Source of the DNA: Actinomycetes bacterium
Lineage (GTDB): Bacteria; Actinomycetota; Actinomycetes; JAJYSQ01
Direction of reading: 5' to 3'
NCBI GenBank assembly: GCA_021793495.1
Contig: JAJYSQ010000171.1
Coordinates: 1-5,305 of the forward strand
DNA: 5,305 nucleotides
The notes under the pieces were generated by a model. It was not told the DNA's origin, made no database searches, and was given only the letters and a program-made list of their open reading frames with translations. Of this stretch, positions 1-5,305 are shown in pieces. Position 1 is the stretch's first letter; every line of letters begins with the position of its first letter. A program made the position numbers and the translations under genes.

Positions 1-2286
1 CACCACGTCCACGGTCCCGTCGGCCGCCCCGGCACGCACCGCGGCCGCCTCGGCGTCGCTCTGGAACCGGGACAGCGCCTTCACCACCAGCGGGAACCCG
101 GCGTACCGCTCGGCGAAGGTGGTGAGGTGCTGGGAGACCAGCAGGGTCGTCGGCACCAGGACCGCGACCTGCTTACCGTCCTGCACCGCCTTGAACGCTG
201 CGCGTACCGCGACCTCGGTCTTGCCGTACCCGACGTCCCCGCAGACCAGCCGGTCCATCGGCACGGGACGTTCCATGTCGGCCTTGACCTCGTCGATGCA
301 GGAGAGCTGGTCCGGGGTCTCGACATACGGGAAGGCGTCCTCCAGCTCCCGCTGCCACGGGGAGTCCGGGGAGAACGCGAAGCCAGGCGAGGCCATGCGC
401 GCGCTGTACAGCCGGATCAGCTCACCGGCGATCTCGCGTACCGCCTTGCGGGCCCGCCCCTTGCGCTTGACCCAGTCTCCGCCGCCGAGACGGTCCAGGG
501 TCGGGGCGTCCCCACCCACGTACCGGGTCACCTGGTCCAGGGCGTCAGCCGGCACGTAGAGCCGGTCGCCGGGCTGGCCGCGGCGGCTCGGGGCGTACTC
601 GATCACCACGTACTCGCGGGTCGCCCCCGCCACGGTACGGGCGACCATCTCGAGGTACCTACCGACCCCGTGCTGCTCGTGCACGACCGGGTCGCCCGGC
701 CGCAGGGTCAGCGGGTCGATCTGCTCGCGTCGGCGGGCGGGCAGTCGGGACGTCTCTCGATGGGCCCCTCGCTGTCCGGCCAGGTCGGCTTCGGTGAGCA
801 CCAGCAGCCCTGCCGCCGGCGCCCGGACCCCGTGGACGAGCAGCCCGGTGGTGATCGTGACGACCCCGGGAACCGGTGCCGCCGGGAGCGAGTCCACCAG
901 ACGCGCCGGCAGGTCCGCGTCGGCGAGGGCCTCGACCAGACGCTGGGCCGGACCGTGCCCCTGGGTGACCAGCACGACCCGGTCACCGGCCGCAAGGCGA
1001 TCACCGATGTCGGCGAAGGCGCGCGCGCTCTGCCCCCGGTACTCCGGAACCCCGACCAGGTCCACGGCGACCACCGGCACGCCGCCCGCCATGCTCGCCA
1101 CGGTGGCCAACCCCGGATCGGAGGCAAACACCGAGGCCTGCCACCAGGCCTGCCCGCGGGAGCGCACCCGGTGACGAAGGTCGTCAAGATCGCGGTAGGC
1201 CGCCTGCCCGAGGTCGATCGGCACCGGCGGGTTCGTGGTGGCCCCGCCGGCCGCCGTGGCCGACCACGAGGCGTCCAGGAACTCCTGGCTGGTGGCCACG
1301 AGGTCCACCGCCCGGGCCCGGATCCGCTCGGGGTCGGCAAGCAGGACCACGGCGTCGGCGCTCACCCGGTCGACCAGCAGCTCCATGCCGTCGGCGAGCA
1401 CCGGGGCCAGCGCGTCCATGCCCTCGACGGCGATCCCACGGGCAACCTGGGCGAGCAGGTCGTCCAGCCCCGGGTGCTGGCCGACCAGGCCGGCCGCCCG
1501 AGCCTGCACCTCCGCGGTGGCCAGCAGCTCACGGCAGGCCGTGGCCCGCAGGCCGTAGGGGGCCGGGCGCAGCGACCGCTGGTCAGCGACGGCGAAGGAC
1601 CGGATCGCCTCGACCTCGTCGCCCCACAGCTCCAGTCGGAGCGGGTGCTCCTCGGTCGGCGGGAAGACGTCCAAGATCCCACCGCGCACCGCGATCTGTC
1701 CCCGGCGCTCGACCAGGTCGACCCGGGTGTACGCCGCAGCGACCAGCCGGTCCATGAGCTCGTCGAGATCCACGGACTGCCCCTCGCGTACCCGGATCAG
1801 CTCCCGGTCTCCCAGTCCCACGACCAGTGGTTGCAACAAGGCACGCACCGGAGCGACGAGCACGGCGATCGGCCCGTACCCGGGCTCCTGCGGGTCCGGA
1901 TGGGCGAGGCGACGCAGCACGGCCAGCCGTGGGCCGACCGTCTCGGCGCGAGGGGAGAGCTGCTCGTGCGGCAGGGTCTCCCACGCGGGGAAGGAGGCTA
2001 CGGCCCCCGCGGGCAGCAGGCTGGTCAACGCGGCGACCAGCTCCTCGGCCTCGGAGCCGGTCGCGGTGACCAGCACGACGGGCCGCCCGGCCCCCCGAGG
2101 TGCTGCCTCGGCCAGGCCAGCAGCCAGGAACGGCCAGGCAGCCGAGGGTGCGGAGATCTCCACGGTGTCGTGCCCAGGGGTCCGACCCGCCTCGAGGACG
2201 GCAGCCAGACCGGGGTCGGTGCTCAGGGCGTCGAGCAGGCCGGCCAGGGCCGGCGAGGTCGTGGCCCGGGGCAGGTCGAGCAGCAT
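1..2286 (-). CDS. mfd: Transcription-repair coupling factor Mfd, N-terminal 762 residues (3' end beyond window)
   Basis: Mfd is an ATP-driven DNA translocase that binds RNA polymerase stalled at lesions, displaces it and recruits UvrA for nucleotide excision repair. The minus-strand frame is open from ATG 2286 to base 1. Visible in order: a UvrB-like N-terminal module with ETLPHEQLSP (residues 103-112); LTEADL (about 497-502), where UvrB/Mfd proteins carry a similar motif; the RNA-polymerase-interacting CarD-like domain starting at GDPVVHEQHGVGRY (from about 531); the basic linker helix WVKRKGRARKAVREIAGEL (605-623); the helicase Q-motif-like TPDQ (657-660); Walker A GDVGYGKTE (683-691, Lys689); and motif Ia with PTTLL (712-716). 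The family is usually about 1150-1230 residues, so Walker B (DEEH-type), the rest of the translocase core and the C-terminal UvrA-masking domain are missing only because the window ends. The start is decided by an in-frame TGA five codons upstream and a GAGGA box nine bases before the ATG. I saw no frameshift or lost key residue in the part present. Confidence 0.97.
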   Translation of the reverse strand, partial: MLLDLPRATTSPALAGLLDALSTDPGLAAVLEAGRTPGHDTVEISAPSAAWPFLAAGLAEAAPRGAGRPVVLVTATGSEAEELVAALTSLLPAGAVASFPAWETLPHEQLSPRAETVGPRLAVLRRLAHPDPQEPGYGPIAVLVAPVRALLQPLVVGLGDRELIRVREGQSVDLDELMDRLVAAAYTRVDLVERRGQIAVRGGILDVFPPTEEHPLRLELWGDEVEAIRSFAVADQRSLRPAPYGLRATACRELLATAEVQARAAGLVGQHPGLDDLLAQVARGIAVEGMDALAPVLADGMELLVDRVSADAVVLLADPERIRARAVDLVATSQEFLDASWSATAAGGATTNPPVPIDLGQAAYRDLDDLRHRVRSRGQAWWQASVFASDPGLATVASMAGGVPVVAVDLVGVPEYRGQSARAFADIGDRLAAGDRVVLVTQGHGPAQRLVEALADADLPARLVDSLPAAPVPGVVTITTGLLVHGVRAPAAGLLVLTEADLAGQRGAHRETSRLPARRREQIDPLTLRPGDPVVHEQHGVGRYLEMVARTVAGATREYVVIEYAPSRRGQPGDRLYVPADALDQVTRYVGGDAPTLDRLGGGDWVKRKGRARKAVREIAGELIRLYSARMASPGFAFSPDSPWQRELEDAFPYVETPDQLSCIDEVKADMERPVPMDRLVCGDVGYGKTEVAVRAAFKAVQDGKQVAVLVPTTLLVSQHLTTFAERYAGFPLVVKALSRFQSDAEAAAVRAGAADGTVDVV

Positions 2287-2295
2287 CGGCAGGGA

Positions 2296-2300
2296 TCCTC
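2296..2300 (-). promoter_or_regulatory. Ribosome binding site of mfd
   Basis: On the minus strand GAGGA lies nine bases before ATG 2286. The only in-frame codons between the upstream stop (TGA, 2301-2299) and this ATG are four sense codons, so the box and the stop together fix the start of mfd. Confidence 0.6.
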
Positions 2301-2495
2301 ATCGGGGTTGGCGCAGCGCGACGTCCCCGGTTCGAACGACGTACCAGGGTCGGCTGCCAGGGTACGCGGCCGCGCGCTCACCCGAGGCGGTGTGCCCGCT
2401 CAGCCGGGATCCGGTCGGGCCGACGACGGCGTGCCCCCGGTGAGAGAAATGCTGCGCCGAGTGTTCGACGATGCTGCGCCTCACCCGTGCACACC

Positions 2496-2544
2496 CGGCT
2501 CTACCAGGCGATCGACCGTCGTCGGGATCTTCCCGGACCGCACC
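2496..2544 (+). pseudogene. Possible frameshifted remnant of an IS256-family (mutator-type) transposase
   Basis: IS256-type transposases carry a conserved C-terminal stretch resembling RLNxEIKRRTDVVGIFPNR. Here the two halves occur side by side in different frames: RLYQAIDR from 2496-2519 and VVGIFPDRT from 2518-2544 (RRSTVVGIFPDRT if read from 2506). Against the typical order this would need a net loss of about 11 bases, giving the frameshift. Upstream in the second frame VREMLRRVFDD (from 2440) could be more of the same protein, but that is weaker. The residues after VVGIFPDRT do not continue like the family, and I see no terminal inverted repeats or target duplication. The family pattern is recalled rather than searched, and the match is short, so chance is a real alternative. 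Confidence 0.35.
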
Positions 2545-2809
2545 TTCCTGGACGTCTCCACCTCGGCGCACCTCGACATCATCGACGTCTAGGACACCAC
2601 TTCCGACCATGACGGTGGCTTCCATCACGCTCGCCCACACTCGTCGCGTTGACTTGACAATGACGTTTCCATGGTGCGGTCATCACCGATGAGGACCGCC
2701 GGCATGAACTGAATACCCACCTCACGTCCAGCGCCCAGGTGGCCGCGACCAGACCGCACGCACGACCCGTCGGCGAGTCCCGAAGTTTGTGGTCGATCGA
2801 CCCGGGGCA

Positions 2810-2818
2810 TGTGACAAT
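2810..2818 (+). promoter_or_regulatory. Candidate extended -10 promoter element giving a leaderless transcript
   Basis: TGTGACAAT matches the extended -10 pattern TGN followed by a TANNNT-like hexamer (GACAAT, first base off consensus). A start point six or seven bases after the hexamer falls on the GTG at 2825. No clear -35 is present at 17 bases; TTGTGG at 2787-2792 is about 20 bases away. The lack of a Shine-Dalgarno box before the GTG agrees with a leaderless mRNA, which is common in Actinomycetota. Confidence 0.4.
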
Positions 2819-2824
2819 GAGCAC

Positions 2825-3109
2825 GTGAATGATCAACAACTGGCCCTTCTCCGCGGCACGTGTCCCCGGTGCGGAACCGTGGAGACGCAGGTCTGTGCCG
2901 CGCGCTTGGTGGTGGCCCGACCTGAGCGCGACGGCGACCTTCGAAACCTCGTGGAGTTCGACTGCCCGACCTGCGGGGCTCTTTGCGCGCAACCGATCGA
3001 CGAACGCACCACGCGGCTGGTCGCTGCCGCAGGCATCACGCTGGTTGCCACCCTGTTGGCCGATCCAACCCGGCCGAGCCCGACTGGCGGGAGTGCCGAG
3101 CAACGCTAG
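2825..3109 (+). CDS. Small zinc-ribbon protein of unknown function
   Basis: This 94-residue protein has two CxxC knuckles, CPRC (residues 13-16) and CPTC (47-50), separated by about 30 residues of mostly beta-type sequence, which is the layout of a four-cysteine zinc ribbon. Cys24 and Cys54 are extra cysteines. After the ribbon comes a hydrophobic segment (about 65-79, LVAAAGITLVATLLA), too short and mixed to call a membrane helix confidently, then a Pro/Ser/Thr-rich tail. Start choice: GTG 2825 is preferred over the in-frame GTG at 2789 because the candidate -10 lies between them and no ribosome binding site precedes either. An overlapping frame from ATG 2829 is open to 3119 but lacks the cysteine pairs. 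The gene is divergent from mfd with no close partner downstream. I recognise the fold type but not a named family; a nucleic-acid or protein-binding role is only inference. Confidence 0.7.
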   Translation: MNDQQLALLRGTCPRCGTVETQVCAARLVVARPERDGDLRNLVEFDCPTCGALCAQPIDERTTRLVAAAGITLVATLLADPTRPSPTGGSAEQR

Positions 3110-3290
3110 GCCCACGTGACCGGGGATTCTCCCACCGGAGCAGGCCGTCTTCTCGATACTGATAGCCGAATTGCACGTCGGTCCATTCGCGCTCGCCCCC
3201 ATCGTTTGCTGCCCACGCCAGATTCGCTGCTTCCCGCCACCCGCGCAACGCCTGCCACCACCGTCTTCGTGCCCGCCACATCGTCGGAGA

Positions 3291-3318
3291 TCTCCCGCGA
3301 CGTGACGTCCCCGGGAGA
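3291..3318. repeat. Interrupted palindrome, 7-bp outer and 5-bp inner arms
   Basis: TCTCCCG (3291-3297) pairs with CGGGAGA (3312-3318), and inside them GACGT (3299-3303) faces ACGTC (3305-3309) around a single G. As RNA it would fold into a seven-pair stem, a small bulge and a four-pair stem with a TGA loop. No T-run follows on either strand, so it is not a classical intrinsic terminator. It overlaps a second palindrome, GGAGATCTCC (3286-3295). It could be a U-tract-less terminator for the zinc-ribbon gene 180 bases upstream, or a protein-binding site. Confidence 0.6.
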
Positions 3319-3361
3319 GTGCAAGCCGAGAAAAGATGCATGGCGTACTCGGGCGCGCTCC

Positions 3362-3409
3362 CTGGGGTGGGCTGCCACAGGCAGGCTGGGGTGGGCTGCC
3401 ACAGGCAGG
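3362..3409. repeat. Perfect tandem duplication, two 24-base units
   Basis: The units at 3362-3385 and 3386-3409 are identical, each starting CTGGGGTGGG and ending CACAGGCAGG. Each carries an internal dyad, CTGCC-ACA-GGCAG (3372-3384 and 3396-3408). The perfect identity points to a recent duplication or to selection on the sequence. A third copy may begin at 3411 (CCTGGTGGCT) but diverges at once. The period is a multiple of three, so it would be frame-neutral if translated; no supported gene covers it. Confidence 0.9.
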
Positions 3410-3560
3410 CCCTGGTGGCTGACGGACGCCGACGTGGGCCACGACGTGGTCGTCGACGAGGCGGCCCATGTGGGGAACGCCCCCGTGATGACATGACCAC
3501 ACCGTCGAGAGGGTCACCGCCGCTCATCACCGGCTCGGCTTCCCGAGGCCCCGCTCTCTG

Positions 3561-3590
3561 CGCAGTTCTCCGGGGCGCAGTTCTCCGGGG
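3561..3590. repeat. Perfect tandem duplication, two 15-base units
   Basis: CGCAGTTCTCCGGGG occurs at 3561-3575 and again, identical, at 3576-3590. The pair sits between CCGAGG (3543-3548) and CCTCGG (3595-3600), which are inverted copies and could close a large stem. No gene is supported here. Confidence 0.85.
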
Positions 3591-3633
3591 AACCCCTCGG
3601 CACACTGGTGTTGGCCCGGCAATGGGCACCCAT

Positions 3634-3648
3634 CGATCTGTCAGATCG
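3634..3648. repeat. Perfect 15-base palindrome, possible operator
   Basis: CGATCTG (3634-3640) and CAGATCG (3642-3648) are exact inverted copies around one T. Size and symmetry suit a dimeric repressor such as a TetR- or GntR-type protein, but no regulator gene is in the window and the site is about 215 bases before the glycosyltransferase start, so the target is uncertain. Flanking CACCC (3627-3631) and GGGTG (3656-3660) extend the dyad loosely. Confidence 0.45.
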
Positions 3649-3797
3649 CCCCATCGGGTGTCTCGTCAGTCAGCTCGGTGCTGCCCGAGGAGGCCTGCCG
3701 CTGATCACCCTCTGTGAATCTACGACAACCCTCAGCGATAAATGGTACCAACGGCATGCTCGAGGTAAATTGAGGGTATCGCGCAGGCAAACATACC

Positions 3798-3806
3798 TGC
3801 TACGGT
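3798..3806 (+). promoter_or_regulatory. Candidate extended -10 promoter of the glycosyltransferase gene
   Basis: TGCTACGGT fits TGN-TANNNT and lies at the end of the only A+T-richer stretch in this gap. It would start transcription near 3812 and leave a leader of about 50 bases before GTG 3864. No good -35 is found at 16-18 bases; TTGAGG at 3770-3775 is too far for this hexamer but sits about 17 bases before the weak ATACCT at 3793-3798. Confidence 0.3.
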
Positions 3807-3863
3807 CGGTGCCTCTTGAGTGGGCCGCGGCAGGCTCGTCGCGGCGGTTGGGGGGTGCGTGCC

Positions 3864-5305
3864 GTGGCTCGCGACGATCGGCCAGCACAATCACTTTCAG
3901 TAATTGTGCCAACACGGAACGAATCGGGAAACATCGCGCCCCTCATGGCACGGCTGGAAGCCGCGTTGGTGGGCGTGGATGCGGAGGTCCTGTTCGTCGA
4001 CGACAGCACCGACTCGACGCCTGATCAGGTCCAGGCCATCGCAGCGACCAGCTCCGTGCGGGTGCAGCTGCTGCACCGGTCCGAGCGCGTCGGCGGTCTG
4101 GGCGGGGCCGTGCTGGCGGGCCTGCGCGCCTCTCGCGCCGACTGGGCGGTGGTCATGGACGGCGACCTGCAGCACCCTCCGGAGGTTGTCCTCCAGCTGC
4201 TGCGGGCCGGGATCTGGGGCGGCGCGGACCTCGTCGTGGCCAGCCGCTACCAGGCAGGGGGGAGTGCGAGCGGCCTCTCGTCAGCCGCGCGGGAGTGGGC
4301 GTCGGGCGGGGCGACTCGGGTGGCCCGAGCCGTCTTCCCTCGGCGGCTCGCCGGCCTGACAGACCCGATGAGCGGATTCTTCGCGATCCGCCGCGGGTCA
4401 GTGGACCTGGACCGACTCCGACCACGCGGGTTCAAGATCCTGCTCGAGATCGCCGCCCGCTCCTACCGCCTGCGAGTGGTCGAGGTGCCCTTCGAGCTCC
4501 GGGAACGACGCAGCGGCGCGAGCAAGGCGTCGTGGCGCGAGGGGCTGCTGCTCGCCCGTCAGCTGCCCAGCCTCCGGTTGGCCGCACTGTTCGGTCGACA
4601 CTCTGACTCTGTTGCGAAGGCCGTGGGCTTCGCCGTGGTGGGCGCCAGCGGCATCGTCGTGAACAGCCTTGCCCTGTGGCTGCTCGTCGGGACCCTCGGT
4701 GGCCACCTGCTCGTTGGAGCCACGCTGGCGACACAGGTGTCGACGGCGTGGAACTACCTGCTCACCGACCGGCTGGTGTTCCCCGGATCCAAGGACCGCT
4801 CCGGCTGGAGCCGCTTCCTGGGCTTCGCCCTCGTCAACAACGCCGTACTGCTCGCGAGGCTGCCCTTGCTGTCCCTGCTTGTCCACCAGATCGGCATCGG
4901 ATACCTGCTGGCCAACGCTTCGACCCTGGTCGCCGCATTTGCCATGCGCTACCTGATCTCCGACCTCTACCTCTTTCGCTCGGGAGCAACCATGACCGTG
5001 AGCCCTGACCTCGTACAGCCGCGCTACGAGAGCTTGCCCAGCGTGGCCGTGTCGACCGCCACCCGGCCCGCCAGCCGAAAGGAACGACGAGTCGAGCTGC
5101 TCATCGACCTGCGTGACCTCCGGCCGGCCCCGCCGCCCACCGAGCCAAGAGACCTGCTGCCGTTCCGCTATGACGTCCACGGCATCGTGACGATCGGCTC
5201 CGCGGTGATCCTCAAGGAGCTCGAGACGTTCCGTACGCGCCAGGTGCACGGCCCACTCGACATCGAGGTCCGGCCGGGCACCGTAGGCGACGGTGGCCTG
5301 CGGCG
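3864..5305 (+). CDS. Family 2 glycosyltransferase fused to GtrA, with an extra C-terminal domain (3' end beyond window)
   Basis: The frame is open for 480 codons to the window edge. Residues 10-230 are a GT-A glycosyltransferase of the dolichol/polyprenyl-phosphate mannosyl- or glucosyltransferase type: SVIVPTRNE (12-20), VDDSTDST (45-52), GLGGAVLAGL (78-87), the metal/nucleotide-sugar motif DGDLQHPPE (99-107), DPMSGFFAIRR (167-177), GFKILLEI (189-196) and SKASWREG (220-227). This domain would move a hexose from a nucleotide sugar to a polyprenyl phosphate at the inner membrane face. Residues about 252-371 are a GtrA domain with four hydrophobic segments and the signature NYLLTDRLVF (297-306), a partner or flippase-like module in envelope glycosylation. 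From about 377 the protein continues with a Pro-rich basic linker and then a compact stretch from Tyr436 (YDVHGIVTIGSAV). Start: GTG 3864 follows a G-run at 3850-3855; GTG 3855 is the alternative, and an in-frame stop lies at 3771. The sugar and final acceptor cannot be read from the sequence. Confidence 0.93.
   Translation, partial: MARDDRPAQSLSVIVPTRNESGNIAPLMARLEAALVGVDAEVLFVDDSTDSTPDQVQAIAATSSVRVQLLHRSERVGGLGGAVLAGLRASRADWAVVMDGDLQHPPEVVLQLLRAGIWGGADLVVASRYQAGGSASGLSSAAREWASGGATRVARAVFPRRLAGLTDPMSGFFAIRRGSVDLDRLRPRGFKILLEIAARSYRLRVVEVPFELRERRSGASKASWREGLLLARQLPSLRLAALFGRHSDSVAKAVGFAVVGASGIVVNSLALWLLVGTLGGHLLVGATLATQVSTAWNYLLTDRLVFPGSKDRSGWSRFLGFALVNNAVLLARLPLLSLLVHQIGIGYLLANASTLVAAFAMRYLISDLYLFRSGATMTVSPDLVQPRYESLPSVAVSTATRPASRKERRVELLIDLRDLRPAPPPTEPRDLLPFRYDVHGIVTIGSAVILKELETFRTRQVHGPLDIEVRPGTVGDGGLR
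4982..4986 (+). promoter_or_regulatory. Possible internal ribosome binding site before Met377
   Basis: GGGAG lies five bases before an in-frame ATG at 4992, exactly where the GtrA domain ends (YLISDLYLFRS) and the C-terminal extension begins. If used, it would make the extension as a separate protein from the same frame. G-rich coding sequence can produce such boxes by chance. Confidence 0.3.

Larger units (their letters stand above)
2287..2824. other. Intergenic gap between mfd and the zinc-ribbon gene; no convincing intact gene
   Basis: These 538 bases separate two divergent genes. Open frames exist on both strands, but none has a ribosome binding site plus a recognisable protein; most are extensions of antisense frames over mfd. 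The contents I can support are the mfd ribosome binding site, a possible transposase scrap near 2496-2544 and a candidate promoter just before 2825. Between about 2600 and 2760 I see nothing recognisable. A TTGACTTGACA run at 2649-2659 resembles a -35 element but has no partner -10 at normal spacing. Confidence 0.6.
3110..3863. other. Structured, repeat-bearing intergenic region with no convincing gene
   Basis: These 754 bases have no frame with a good start and a recognisable product on either strand. Instead they hold a 28-base interrupted palindrome (3291-3318), a perfect 24-base tandem duplication (3362-3409), a perfect 15-base tandem duplication (3561-3590), a 15-base palindrome (3634-3648), and an A+T-richer stretch from about 3705 to 3800. 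The longest minus-strand frame (3629 to 3036) runs through both tandem repeats and is probably not a gene as it stands, though its last third is protein-like. No terminator with a T-run follows the zinc-ribbon gene. Confidence 0.6.

Noticed and set aside
1583..2302. Minus-strand frame of 239 codons starting at the ATG at 2302
   Set aside because: It overlaps mfd one frame off, is extremely Arg/Gly/Ala-rich and has no domain; the mfd frame explains the region.
2320..2345. GGTTCGAAC resembling the T-loop of a tRNA
   Set aside because: The flanking bases do not form the T-stem, and no matching anticodon arm or acceptor stem is found on either strand.
2359..2364. TACCCT on the minus strand as a -10 for mfd
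   Set aside because: It fits TANNNT and is suitably placed about 75 bases before the mfd start, but no -35-like sequence is present at normal spacing, and such hexamers are common by chance.
127..2592. An 821-codon open frame on the plus strand
   Set aside because: It lies almost wholly antisense to mfd, whose translation matches Mfd motifs throughout. Long antisense frames are an expected by-product of G/C-ending codons, and the protein has the His/Arg/Gly/Pro bias of a shadow.
2649..2683. TTGACTTGACA as a -35 promoter element
   Set aside because: No TANNNT-like hexamer lies 16-18 bases downstream of either overlapping TTGAC box, and no gene starts nearby in that direction.
3435..3468. TGGGCC ... 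GGCCCA inverted copies with an inner ACGAC-GTG-GTCGT hairpin
   Set aside because: The arms are short and G+C-rich and the inner hairpin is off-centre; chance is likely in this composition.
3362..3590. Tandem repeats as a CRISPR array
   Set aside because: Only two copies of each unit, directly abutting with no spacers, and no cas-like gene in the window.
4398..5249. Minus-strand frame of 283 codons
   Set aside because: It is antisense to the glycosyltransferase-GtrA gene, which carries clear motifs; the reverse reading is Gln/His/Gly-rich and unrecognisable.

Overview
The window looks like chromosomal DNA from a high-GC Gram-positive bacterium (Actinomycetota). Most of the sequence is G+C-rich, codons in the two large genes end mostly in G or C, GTG starts are used, one gene appears to be leaderless, and both large proteins read like actinobacterial versions. 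I cannot name a genus from the sequence alone.

Layout. Bases 1-2286 (minus strand) hold the first 762 codons of mfd, the transcription-repair coupling factor; its translocase core and C-terminus lie beyond the left edge. Bases 2287-2824 are a gene-poor gap that holds mfd's ribosome binding site and a possible frameshifted scrap of an IS256-type transposase. Bases 2825-3109 (plus) encode a 94-residue zinc-ribbon protein of unknown function, probably translated from a leaderless mRNA. Bases 3110-3863 have no convincing gene but are rich in structure: a 28-base interrupted palindrome, two perfect tandem duplications (24 and 15 bases), a 15-base palindrome, and an A+T-richer stretch before the next gene. 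Bases 3864-5305 (plus, running off the right edge) encode a fused membrane glycosyltransferase: a family 2 domain of the polyprenyl-phosphate hexose synthase type, a four-helix GtrA domain, and an unidentified cytoplasmic extension of at least about 100 residues.

How it fits together. mfd is housekeeping DNA repair and is transcribed away from the other two genes. The glycosyltransferase-GtrA fusion would charge a lipid carrier with a sugar at the inner membrane face and help pass it outward for cell-envelope glycosylation. No functional link between mfd, the zinc-ribbon gene and the glycosyltransferase is visible. The two gaps of more than 500 bases, with a transposase-like scrap and fresh-looking tandem duplications, suggest that this side of mfd has been rearranged. 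The most interesting parts are the extra domain behind GtrA, which has its own plausible internal translation start, and the structured gap in front of the gene.
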